A stretch of 64,000 nucleotides of DNA from Planctomycetaceae bacterium (GTDB lineage: Bacteria; Planctomycetota; Planctomycetia; Planctomycetales; Planctomycetaceae). Below are positions 28,387 through 37,800 of the stretch, one piece after another. Positions within the stretch are counted from its first letter, which is position 1. The number at the start of each line of letters is the position of its first letter. Under the pieces are notes generated by a model that ran no database searches, was not told where the DNA came from, and worked only from the letters and a program-made list of their open reading frames with translations. The stretch lies in assembly GCA_024742875.1 (NCBI GenBank), contig JANSXP010000029.1:1-64000 (forward strand). Direction: 5' to 3'. Made by a program: the position numbers and the translations under genes.

Positions 28387-29649
28387 CTACGTAACCGTCA
28401 GCACACCGCTACTCGTTGCAAAGCGGTCCGTCTTTACACCCATGCCCTGCAGCAGCGTCACAAACAGGTTGCTCAAAGGCGTGTTGTCTTCCTGGTCATA
28501 CGCCACATAACGTCCGTGCCGGTAACCGCCGCCGGCCAGAACAATCGGCAGATTGGTCGGATCGTGTGCGTTCGCATTCCCCAGATTGCTGCCGAACAGA
28601 ACGGCCGTGTTATCCAAAAGTCGCCCCCCGTGTTCTGTGGGTTGCCCGAGCTTTGTCAGCAGGTCCGAGAACACGCCAAGGATACCGGATTCGATCATTT
28701 TCAGCTGGGCAATTCTGCCGGGATCCTGGCCGTGATGCGACAGCGGGTGATGTTCTCCATGGACTCCCGCAATGTTGGGCACACCATGGTCGGCCTGAAT
28801 CATCAACGTCACCACACGTGTGGAATCCGTTTGCAGCATCAGTGGAATCAAGCTCATCAGGGCCTGAATTTTGCCGAGCAGTTCGGAGGAATCCGGAATG
28901 TCCTGCGGAGGCTCTGCGTCCACAATTGGCTTCGGCCGATCCAGCCATGCATCAGATGCTGCCAGCTCTTTTTCAGCGACGCGAATGGCTTCGAAGTATT
29001 CATCCAGTTGTTTTCGGTCGCCTCCGCTGACTCGACGGTTGAGTGCCTTCGTCTGATCGCCGACCGCATCAAGGATACTGCGGCCTTCCGCCAGTCTTTG
29101 CTTTTGCCGGTTCTGCTCTTTCCTGCTTCCGGCCAGAAACAGCTTCGTGAACACGCGCGATGGGCGATTGTCGGCTGGCAGCATCACCCCATTGCTGTTG
29201 TACGACTGGCTTTCCTGAGTGTTACTGCCCAGCGTGATCGATGCGAATCGAGTCGTATTGCCAAGGTGCGTCGCGGCCACCTGATCGACCGAGATCGAAT
29301 TCTTAAAACCGCCCAGCCCTGGGTTCGTTGCCGCCGTCAGGAACGTCAGCTCTGTGTCGTGCGGCTCCCTGCCGTTCTGATCGGGATGAGACAACCCGGA
29401 GAACAGCGTGAAGTCCTTCCGGTGCTCTTTGAGAACTTCAAGGTACTCTGTGTTTTCGTAGTCCGTTCCGATCGTGTCTGGGAACAGCGACGGAGGGTAC
29501 AACCCGAGTGTATTACAGATCAGCACCATGCGTTTCGGCTGCTCTGCGCCGGCAAACCCAAACGCAGGATTCATCACATCCAGCAGCGGCAGTGTGAGTG
29601 CCACTCCGGATGCTCGCAGTGCGGTGCGTCGTGAAATGGGCGTGTGCAT
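28387..29649 (-). CDS. Tat-exported DUF1552 protein
   Basis: 420 residues from ATG 29649, with a twin-arginine signal (ISRRTALRASGVALTLPLLD). The domain is the planctomycete-wide DUF1552 (KRMVLICNTLGLYPPSLFP, DFTLFSGLSHPDQNG, LDNTAVLFGSNLGNANAHD), distantly related to the DUF1501/alkaline-phosphatase-like fold. It is nearly always encoded next to a DUF1592-type cytochrome protein, as here, which suggests the two form one extracytoplasmic complex. The biochemical role is unknown. The frame is open further upstream, but the signal peptide fixes the start. Confidence 0.9.
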   Translation of the reverse strand: MHTPISRRTALRASGVALTLPLLDVMNPAFGFAGAEQPKRMVLICNTLGLYPPSLFPDTIGTDYENTEYLEVLKEHRKDFTLFSGLSHPDQNGREPHDTELTFLTAATNPGLGGFKNSISVDQVAATHLGNTTRFASITLGSNTQESQSYNSNGVMLPADNRPSRVFTKLFLAGSRKEQNRQKQRLAEGRSILDAVGDQTKALNRRVSGGDRKQLDEYFEAIRVAEKELAASDAWLDRPKPIVDAEPPQDIPDSSELLGKIQALMSLIPLMLQTDSTRVVTLMIQADHGVPNIAGVHGEHHPLSHHGQDPGRIAQLKMIESGILGVFSDLLTKLGQPTEHGGRLLDNTAVLFGSNLGNANAHDPTNLPIVLAGGGYRHGRYVAYDQEDNTPLSNLFVTLLQGMGVKTDRFATSSGVLTVT

Positions 29650-29753
29650 GGATCGTCTCTCGCAGCGGAACGCGTCTGGAGTTTCGGTTGGTTGTGGTTT
29701 CAGGTTGTCGTCGGGAAAGGAGGGTTTGTCGCCAAACGTCCAGAGGAATTCCG

Positions 29754-32267
29754 CTACCGACATCGAAACATTCGGCTGCGAACAACTTCGTAAATCAACT
29801 GCTTCAACGGAAACCCTCTGTCTTCTTGTCGTTTCAAAATTGCTTCCACATCCTCACGATCTGCGAACTGAATGTCCGCCCCCGTGGCAAACGTGATCAA
29901 CTGTGACACAAGGTTCCTCGCCACCTGTTCCTGCGACTTCATCAGGTGGCGTTTGAAATCACGGATACCGCGGAATTCAAAGCCGTCCTCCGTCTGTCCA
30001 CTGCAGTCTACGGGCTCCCCCGGGGTGTAGTCTTTATGCAAAAACCGCTGACCGGTGACGGCCGTGCGTTTCACGCCTTTGCTCCTGCGGTATCGCGTGC
30101 GGAATTTGCCCACAGGATCAAAGCTTTCCAATGCGAACCCGGGCGGATCGATCCGGCGATGGCAGACAGCACACGCTTTGACCGACTGATGTCTGGCAAG
30201 AGTCTCGCGGATCGTTGTGGCTCCGCGAGTATCTGGTTCAATCGAACCGACTCCCGGCGGAGGCGGATTCGGCGGCTGTCCCAGCAGATTTGTTAACACA
30301 AAGTTGCCACGTTTGACGGGTGTCGTCACGGTGCCATTCGCCGTGACCTTCGCGATGGCCGCATGGGTCAGCACGCCTCCTCGGACGCTGTCGGCCGGCA
30401 GTTTCACCTTCCGCATCTGCTCACCTTCGACGCCTGAAATGCCGTAGTGCTCAGCCAGCCTGCGATTGAGAAATGTGAAGTCGGAATCGATCAGATTGGC
30501 AATACTCAGGTCCTCCTCGACGAGATGCCGGAAGTGCAATCGCGTTTCCGCCAGCATCGCTCGACGGAGCACGTCGTCATATTCCGGATACAGGTAGGCG
30601 TCCGGCGTGGTGGCGTCGATCTTCTCCAGATCCAGCCATTGATCGAGAAACTCGTGGATGAAACGTTCGCTGCGGGGGTCAGACAGCATGCGGCTGACCT
30701 GAGCATCCAGCGTCTGCGTATCGTGAAGTTTTCCTTCACTGGCAAGCTGCATGAGCTTCTCATCAGGAGGACTGCGCCAAAGGAAGTATGACAACCGACT
30801 GGCCAATGCAAACGGTGTGAGTACAGCCCCCTCGTAGCGAAAGTCGTCAGAACTTTCGATCTGACCACCGTCTGCTGACGGACCACCGCCAGGACTTGCG
30901 CGACCTGTCGTTGCATTCGTCAGAAAGATGGTCTGCGGCGCGACGAGAACGGCACGCAGTGGCACACGCGCGCTGGCGATAAGGCCGCGGCCGGCTTTGA
31001 GGTTCGGGAGGGCGAGATTGGTGAAGTCTTCGATCTCTTCGGCAGTCACCGGGCGTCGGAATGCCCTGGGGGCCAGCGCTGCGACGGCATCGCGGATGTG
31101 TTCGTAATGAGACTTTGTCGTCACTGGCTTGTAATAGCGACCGTTTGCAGCAGACTCCCATGCGACACCGGGCAACAGAGCTCGCGTACGTTGAGGCGGC
31201 CACATCAACTCCAGAGGACCTTCCACAAGCACTCGACGAACCCGCACGCCTTCGCCCTGGAATTCTCTCGCGGGTTGCGAGTTGTAGATCACCTTCCCAT
31301 CCGGCGCTGGTTCCAGTTCGTCCGCGCTCACATAGAAGTAATCATCAGGGCGCAGGTATTGGGTCGCTGACACCGTGCGAAGTTGCTCGTCGACGTCCCA
31401 GGCCGCAAACAGCTCGCTGTCACCCTGAACATCGTTTTGACGTCTGAGACTCATCGTGACCGAGGATCTCGGCTGATACGCCGAACCGGTCACAGTGATG
31501 CGGTATCGGCCAGCGACGGGAATCCGCAGACCGTTACTGTCGCTGCGGAGGTTGTAGTTTTGCCCGCGGAACATAATCAGATCGTCTTCGTCCCGGAAGA
31601 CCGTCCCACCTCCGCGTCGCACTGGGCGTTCAAACCACATCTGCATGTAACGCGAATTCGCGTAATCCAGTTCGCGCGACATCGGCGGCTTTGGGCCCAG
31701 CTGAATGGCCTCATCCAAAGCCGCATCGGCGGCAGCGAGGAAAGCTCTGACATGGACGCTCGACATCCGCTGCTTTGCCGCAACGACATCAAAGGCCCCC
31801 GACTTATTTTCGGGCGGCAGCAATTTCGCGATCCGGCCACCAATGCCAAGCAGATCGTGCAGGGTGTGTTCGTATTCCCGCCGGGAAAGGCGTCGCGAGG
31901 GCACTCGACCATACGTGGCCTGCTGGTGGCGATTCACCTCAACGAGCTGCGTCCGCAGAAACGTCAGCGCAGCGGCCTGCGTTTGCTTGTCAGGCCGAGC
32001 CTCCGACGCCGGGGGCATTTCTCCGCTGCAGACGCGATCGAAGACGCCAACCCACGCGCGAAACGTATCCGCATCCTCGAAATCCCGGCCGAGCTTCGTC
32101 AAGTCAAGACGAGTCTGGGTGTTCTCGTCGTGACAGGCGATGCACGAGGATTCGATCAGTGGCTGGAGCTTATCATCGGCCTGTGACAGTGGAACGCACG
32201 TCAGCAGCAGGACAAGCAGGACAACGCGACTTGTCACAGGCACCTGCAGGACACACTGGGCACTCAT
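29754..32267 (-). CDS. PSCyt-DUF1587/1592/1588/1585 cytochrome-like protein
   Basis: 837 residues. A signal peptide (VVLLVLLLTCVPLSQA) is followed by a c-type heme site CIACH (42-46), then the ordered planctomycete domains DUF1587 (RRLSRREYEHTLHDLLG), a beta-sandwich region, DUF1595/DUF1592 (PFALASRLSYFLWRSPPDE), DUF1588 (GGVLTHAAIAKVTANGT, and ACAVCHRRIDPPGFALE with a second CxxCH) and DUF1585 at the end. Its ATG overlaps the stop of the preceding gene (ATGA). Function is unknown; a secreted electron-transfer or polymer-oxidising role is inferred from the hemes and partners. Confidence 0.92.
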   Translation of the reverse strand: MSAQCVLQVPVTSRVVLLVLLLTCVPLSQADDKLQPLIESSCIACHDENTQTRLDLTKLGRDFEDADTFRAWVGVFDRVCSGEMPPASEARPDKQTQAAALTFLRTQLVEVNRHQQATYGRVPSRRLSRREYEHTLHDLLGIGGRIAKLLPPENKSGAFDVVAAKQRMSSVHVRAFLAAADAALDEAIQLGPKPPMSRELDYANSRYMQMWFERPVRRGGGTVFRDEDDLIMFRGQNYNLRSDSNGLRIPVAGRYRITVTGSAYQPRSSVTMSLRRQNDVQGDSELFAAWDVDEQLRTVSATQYLRPDDYFYVSADELEPAPDGKVIYNSQPAREFQGEGVRVRRVLVEGPLELMWPPQRTRALLPGVAWESAANGRYYKPVTTKSHYEHIRDAVAALAPRAFRRPVTAEEIEDFTNLALPNLKAGRGLIASARVPLRAVLVAPQTIFLTNATTGRASPGGGPSADGGQIESSDDFRYEGAVLTPFALASRLSYFLWRSPPDEKLMQLASEGKLHDTQTLDAQVSRMLSDPRSERFIHEFLDQWLDLEKIDATTPDAYLYPEYDDVLRRAMLAETRLHFRHLVEEDLSIANLIDSDFTFLNRRLAEHYGISGVEGEQMRKVKLPADSVRGGVLTHAAIAKVTANGTVTTPVKRGNFVLTNLLGQPPNPPPPGVGSIEPDTRGATTIRETLARHQSVKACAVCHRRIDPPGFALESFDPVGKFRTRYRRSKGVKRTAVTGQRFLHKDYTPGEPVDCSGQTEDGFEFRGIRDFKRHLMKSQEQVARNLVSQLITFATGADIQFADREDVEAILKRQEDRGFPLKQLIYEVVRSRMFRCR

Positions 32268-34738
32268 TCGCCGGACCCGTTTTCGTTCCTGAAGCTAACC
32301 GACTGAATATATGCCAGCAAATCGTAAATCTCTTCCTGATCGAAGGTGTCCAGCAGGCCGGTCGGCATCGTGGAGATGTCGGCCGCCATCCGTTCTTCGA
32401 TGGAAGTCTTTGTCATCACTTCCACCTTGTCCGGTTTCAGCAGGTTGGGCAGGAAGTGGATTTCATCGTCCGTTTCTCGGATGACCAGGCCCGTGCGAAG
32501 TTTTCCGTCGTCACCCAGGATCATCTGCGTTTGAAACTCTTTGTGAATCTCAGCGGACGGTTTGACGATCTGCTGCAGCAATTTGGCCCCGCGGAATCGT
32601 TTCGTGACCTCTGTCAGGTCCGGCCCGAGCTTCTTTTCGCCAGGGCCAAGGTTGTGGCAGCGAGTGCAGGTGGCCTGTTCAAAAACCATGCGTCCGCGTT
32701 CGAGATTTCGTTGTCCCAGACGATCGGGCGCGCTGCCAAACCAGTGATGCTGCCACTTCCTCACAAAGCGACGCTCCACAGGCGTGTCGTTGCTCATCAC
32801 GTAATCAATGATCTTCACATAGAACCGTCCGTCACTCTTTCGGTCCGGGTGAGCCCGTCGGAACTCATTAAACAGTGAACCTGCCAGGCTGCGTTTGTGT
32901 TTTGGGAACGCTGCCAGACGTGAATCGACCCATTTCTGGTGAGGCATCTTCAGGTAGGACTCGGGCAGCGGACTGGCATCAATTCTGGCAAACAGTTTCT
33001 CTCGATCGGTGCCCATTTTGCGTTCCACTTTCGGAGCAGTGGCCAGATTGCCAATGTCGTGGTTGCCGTCGTAATGCTTCGGTGTGAGTTTGATGCCACC
33101 GCCTTCCGGAAGAGTCTTCGGCAATGAGATTCGGGTCACCGCACCGACACCGCGTTCCATATGCCGAGCCGGGCCCGACGTGCTGGTCCAGACGTTACCT
33201 TCGTCATCAAATTCAATTTCACGGGTGTAGGAAACGCGAGTTGGCAATCGGAATTCGACCAGTGTTTCTGTTGTTGGGTCGAAGCGATTGATCGTGTCGT
33301 TGCCCGTGCCGCAGACCCAGACGATGCCATCTTTGTCGACGTTCAAAGCGTATGGAATCTGGTTTTCGGCATCCGGCAATTCGTAAACGGTCCAGTATTC
33401 GGTGTTCGGGTCGAACTTCGCAAACACGCCCGAACCAAAGCCTGGCACCCAGACCATTCCATCCGGAGCAACATGCAGTCGCCGCGGCCCACGGAACGGA
33501 GGATTCCATTCCCTGATGTCGCCGTCTGGAGCAGACGGATCAATACGGCCGATGCGGTTTCCGTTGAGTTTCGAGTACCAGATTATGCCATCAACGGGTG
33601 AATAATCCAGGCCGTATGGCGTGATGCCGCGCGATTCACCTCGTCCCGCCCCCATCGCCTGTCCCGCACTCAACAACTTGTATTCCTTCACGAAGCCCGT
33701 CTTCGGATGAATGGAAAAACAGGAATTGGAACCCGCGTCTGTGTACCAGATCAAGCCTTCAGGATCCTGGGGATTGATTCGCAGAGTGTGCGGATAGTTA
33801 CCGCGTTTCTTTGGCGCTTCCGCGCTGCTGTAAACATCGAACCTGCCTGTTTCGATGTCATAGCGAGCCATGTGGCCGCTGGCACACATCGTCGTCCACA
33901 GGCTGCCATCGTTGGCGGTTTCAATGGAATGAGGTGCGTGGGCTCCGCGTGGAAACCTGATGGCCGTCTGTTCGCCGGTCTGGGGATTCAGAGCGATCAT
34001 CCGCCCCCGACTGATATTCACCGCATAAACAAGCCCGTCTCGTCCGAGCTCCAGGTCATGAAAAGAACCTTCCAGCGGCTTATCCATTTCCCACATCGTG
34101 ATGGTGGCGGCCGTCGCCATTCCCGTCGGCGCTGGTGGCGGCTCAAAGGCAGGCCACGACCTGACAGCGTCGTCTTTGTAGGTATCCATCAAACGTTTGA
34201 TGATGGTTTGCTGCGTGTGCGGGTACAGACCGCCAAAGCCGTCCATGCGACGGATCATGGTTTCCCAGTCGACGGGTTTCTCCGGGGTGCGAAAGCCCAG
34301 CGTTCCCACCTGGTGGCAGTAAGAACAATTCATTTTGAAGTTCAGCCGGTCTCGTGGGTTATCGAAGGCCAGCATGCTGAAGGCGCTGCTGGCCGGACGC
34401 TGCAATTCCAGTTCTTCACCTGCGGCAGCGCGAGTGCTGATGACAAGATCATCAGTCCCGGCGGCGATTCCGCTGCTCCACTCATCCGCAAGTCCCATTA
34501 ATCGTGTGCGAATACTGTGGTCAGTGTTGCGCAGCCCGGAGATCTCAAAGGAACCATCTTTCTGCGTGAACACCGACGTCCATTTTCGATGTTCCGAGTC
34601 GATGGCAGAGACCATGACACCTTCAATGGCACTACCGGCCTGATCAACGACCTTTCCACGAATCGTTTCCGCACAGATCGGACCGTGGCATGAACAAAGC
34701 GCGAAGGTCAGTCCGCTGAGTAACGCAAAGTGCCTCAT
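32264..34738 (-). CDS. Di-heme Vgb-like beta-propeller protein
   Basis: 824 residues from ATG 34738, which has GAGGAG about nine bases upstream. Order: signal peptide; carboxypeptidase-regulatory-like beta sandwich (IRGKVVDQAGSAIEGVMVSA, about 26-110); first c-type heme CSYCH (138-142); a virginiamycin-B-lyase-like propeller (about 215-545) with repeats such as DGLVYAVNISRGRMIALNP and DGIVWVCGTGNDTINRFDP; an unassigned module (about 584-650) also found in the neighbouring sulfatase fusion; then a PVC-type heme domain with CTRCH (691-695) and MPTGLLDTFDQEEIYDLLAYI. It may sense or oxidise an extracellular polymer. The frame is open to 34819 but the signal peptide favours 34738. Confidence 0.88.
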   Translation of the reverse strand: MRHFALLSGLTFALCSCHGPICAETIRGKVVDQAGSAIEGVMVSAIDSEHRKWTSVFTQKDGSFEISGLRNTDHSIRTRLMGLADEWSSGIAAGTDDLVISTRAAAGEELELQRPASSAFSMLAFDNPRDRLNFKMNCSYCHQVGTLGFRTPEKPVDWETMIRRMDGFGGLYPHTQQTIIKRLMDTYKDDAVRSWPAFEPPPAPTGMATAATITMWEMDKPLEGSFHDLELGRDGLVYAVNISRGRMIALNPQTGEQTAIRFPRGAHAPHSIETANDGSLWTTMCASGHMARYDIETGRFDVYSSAEAPKKRGNYPHTLRINPQDPEGLIWYTDAGSNSCFSIHPKTGFVKEYKLLSAGQAMGAGRGESRGITPYGLDYSPVDGIIWYSKLNGNRIGRIDPSAPDGDIREWNPPFRGPRRLHVAPDGMVWVPGFGSGVFAKFDPNTEYWTVYELPDAENQIPYALNVDKDGIVWVCGTGNDTINRFDPTTETLVEFRLPTRVSYTREIEFDDEGNVWTSTSGPARHMERGVGAVTRISLPKTLPEGGGIKLTPKHYDGNHDIGNLATAPKVERKMGTDREKLFARIDASPLPESYLKMPHQKWVDSRLAAFPKHKRSLAGSLFNEFRRAHPDRKSDGRFYVKIIDYVMSNDTPVERRFVRKWQHHWFGSAPDRLGQRNLERGRMVFEQATCTRCHNLGPGEKKLGPDLTEVTKRFRGAKLLQQIVKPSAEIHKEFQTQMILGDDGKLRTGLVIRETDDEIHFLPNLLKPDKVEVMTKTSIEERMAADISTMPTGLLDTFDQEEIYDLLAYIQSVSFRNENGSGE

Positions 34739-34815
34739 CGTGTGTTCTCTCCTCGAACTGATTACTCTCACCATGCAACCCGCGAAACGCCCAAATGGTG
34801 GACATCCAATTGCCG

Positions 34816-37800
34816 TCAACCCTGGTCATCCAGCGTGTTCAGGACTTTCGCATCCAGAATGAGCTCTCGAAACTCATCGTCAGGCACGTCCGCCAGCAAT
34901 CTCAGAAACGCAGCGAGCCCTGGCATGTCCTGCTCGCTCAGTTTCATGGCAGTGTAAGCGTCACTGACTTCGTCTGCTGTACCAGATTGTTTCTGCCTGT
35001 ACGTCTCCAGTTTCTTCTGGAGAGCTTGATGGAGATCGACTCCGCGTTTGGCCAGGTTGCGGAGCGAGGGCGTCGGTTTAGCAGTCCCGCCTTTGCTGAC
35101 CACGTGGGACTTGCTGTCGGTGAATCGTGCCGGTGTATGGCAGGCGGCGCAGTTGCCCACGCTGGCGGCGCCCTCGTACCGCAGGAACGTTTTGAATCCT
35201 TCATACGCAGACCGCTGCATGCCGGGTGGAGTTTTCAGCAGAATCCGACCTTCCTGGTTCGCCAGGCGACTGAAAATCCGCCCGGCGAAATCCTCCGGCG
35301 TCTCGTCGTCGTCCGGTTGGTCGGGAATGCGATTCACGTAGACAAACGCATCAAACACAGACCGCTTTGTGGTGGCGAGACGATGGATGCGCGTTTCCGT
35401 TTCCATGCTCGCGTTCCCTGCGTCTTCTTCGCCGCGAGCCACGTATTCCAGAATCCGCACAAACGACATGCCAGCGTTCTTCATTTTCGGCTGCAATCGT
35501 CGCTTCTCCCTCCACAGCCTGCCAATGCGGCCGCGCTGCTCCGGCTGGAGTGCCTCCATGCGGCGATCGACCCAGCGTTGATGATTGTTAACGTCGTATC
35601 CGGCCGGGAGTTCTGTCTGGTCGATCCGCGTCAACAGATCAGCCAACTCCCGGTCAGTTGAGTCAACGCCAGCGGCGACTGAAGGCGTCGGGGCGGATCC
35701 TGCTGGCCGAGTCATCGCGTCTGGCCGGGGAGAACCGATCCTGCCCTCTGACTGCGCCCATTCCGGCGCATCGGCCATGACACTTTGAAAAATGGCGTTG
35801 GCCTTCTTTTTCATCTGCGCGACAAGTTCCGGCCTTTCCGCGGCGATGTCGTGCTGTTGGCCCAGGTCGCTCACAAGATCATACAGCTGAACCCGATCGA
35901 CGCCTCCCTGCTTCATGAGTGGGATGAGCGCTTCGTTGAAGTAGAACATCGATCGAAATTCCTCGCGCAGCAGATTGGCCGTCGGATTGGCAAAGCTGCC
36001 GTTGAACATGCGGGAACGCAGATCCAGCCCGCCCAGTTCCTTTTCGAGGTCTTTGCCCAGGGCCATTCTTGTCTGCTCGATCAGTCGGTCGGCTTTTGCA
36101 TTGTCAAAAGGGAGCCTCGCCGTGCCTGGCGCCAGCAGAACGTAGTTTCGGATTCTCACCGCCATCGTGCGGCCATTCATCCAGAACAACGGGTGCTCGC
36201 GTTCGAACGGGCCGGTGCGAGTCAGCAGAGGCGTCAGGTCGGCCCCGTCGAGACGCACGCCAAGGGGTTTGTCGATGCCCGCAAGTCCGCAGATGGTGGG
36301 CAGAAGATCGACAGCTCCGGCCGGCTCGTTCTCCACGCGTCCGCCGGGGATCTTTCCCTTCCAGTGAAAAATCCCTGGAACGCGATGTCCGCCTTCATAG
36401 TGCGCCCCCTTTTTGCCTCGCAATTCTCCACTTCGATCCTGTCGGTAGCTGCCATTGTCGGAGGAGTAGTGAATGATGGTGTTGTCGAGCTCACCCATTT
36501 GTTCGAGCCTGTCAACGAGGCGACCGATGGCGCGGTCCGTGTTGTCGATGGTGGCGTTGTAGATGGCAGCCTGATCGTTGAGCGCTCCGTACTGGGAGAC
36601 GATTTCATCGGGCGCCGCGATAACCGCATGGGGCTCGTTGAACCACAGGTTGAGAAAGAAGGGGGCGTCGGCGTCGCGTTTGTCATCGAGCCACGCCAGC
36701 GCTTCGTCAACCACAAGCTGGCAGGAGTATCCTTTCAGCGGCCCCACACGTTTGCCGTTGCGAAGAAAGTTGGTGGGATCTTTGTGACTGGGATGAGCGC
36801 CATTCACCAGACCGAACCAGTGGTCGAAACCATGATCGGCGGGAGTGGGATTATCGCGGCCGTTGACCGGCATGCCGAGATGCCACTTGCCAAAATGAGC
36901 GGTGGCGTAGCCTTCCTTTTTGAGGACTTCGGCGAGAGTCGTTTCACTTTGCAACAGATGCATTCTGTGACGCTGTTCGCTGAGGACGGACCAGACTCCG
37001 GCGCGGATATGGTTGCGGCCGGTGAGAAAGGTGGCTCGCGACGGTGAGCAGACGGGCGCCCCGGAATGGAAGTCGGTGAAACGCACACCCCCCGCGGCCA
37101 GGCCATCGAGGACGGGGGTCTTCACCGGGCCACCGTAACAGCCGAGGTCGCGGTACCCGAGGTCATCGACGAGCAGGGTGATGACATTCGGACGCTTGTT
37201 GCCTGTCGTAACGGAAGTCGTCCGGACTTTTGGTGAAGGCGGAGTCCGAGGGCCAACAGAAAAAACAGGTGCAGCGCCTGTTCCTGCCGGCGGTGTCACG
37301 GCGCCTGACCTGGGATCGCCCCTCTTTTCTGACGCGGGATCGGTGTCGGACGACCGAATCTCTGGAGGAGTTCCGCTACGGTCCGCGTGGTTTCCGCTGG
37401 CAGATTTGTTTCCCCGATAGTGGGGCGCGTTCGCTTTCGGGAGCCACTTCCTGAGAGCGGCCTTCGTTTCCGTCAGCTTCGCGTCATCCGCGAGATTCTT
37501 CCTCTGAAGTGGATCGGCTTTGGCGTCGTAAAGTTCCTCTCCACCATCACTGTAGCGGATGTAATGAAAGTCGCGCGAACGCACGGCGTGACACGGGCCG
37601 TACCAATGTGGTGAATGGGTGATGACGGCCGGATACGGCCAGTCACTGTTCGGATCTTTGACAAGTGGCGCGAAGCTGCGTCCATCGAGGTCGTCACGTG
37701 CGGGAAGGCCGCAGAGATCGATCAACGTCGGGTAGAGGTCGACGAGGCTGACCGGACTCCTGCATGTCTTTCCACTGGCCGGAGAGCCAGACGGCAATTT

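Noticed and set aside
32264-34738. True virginiamycin B lyase (antibiotic resistance)
   Set aside because: The propeller is flanked by two heme sites and secretion features; context is polysaccharide metabolism, not resistance.
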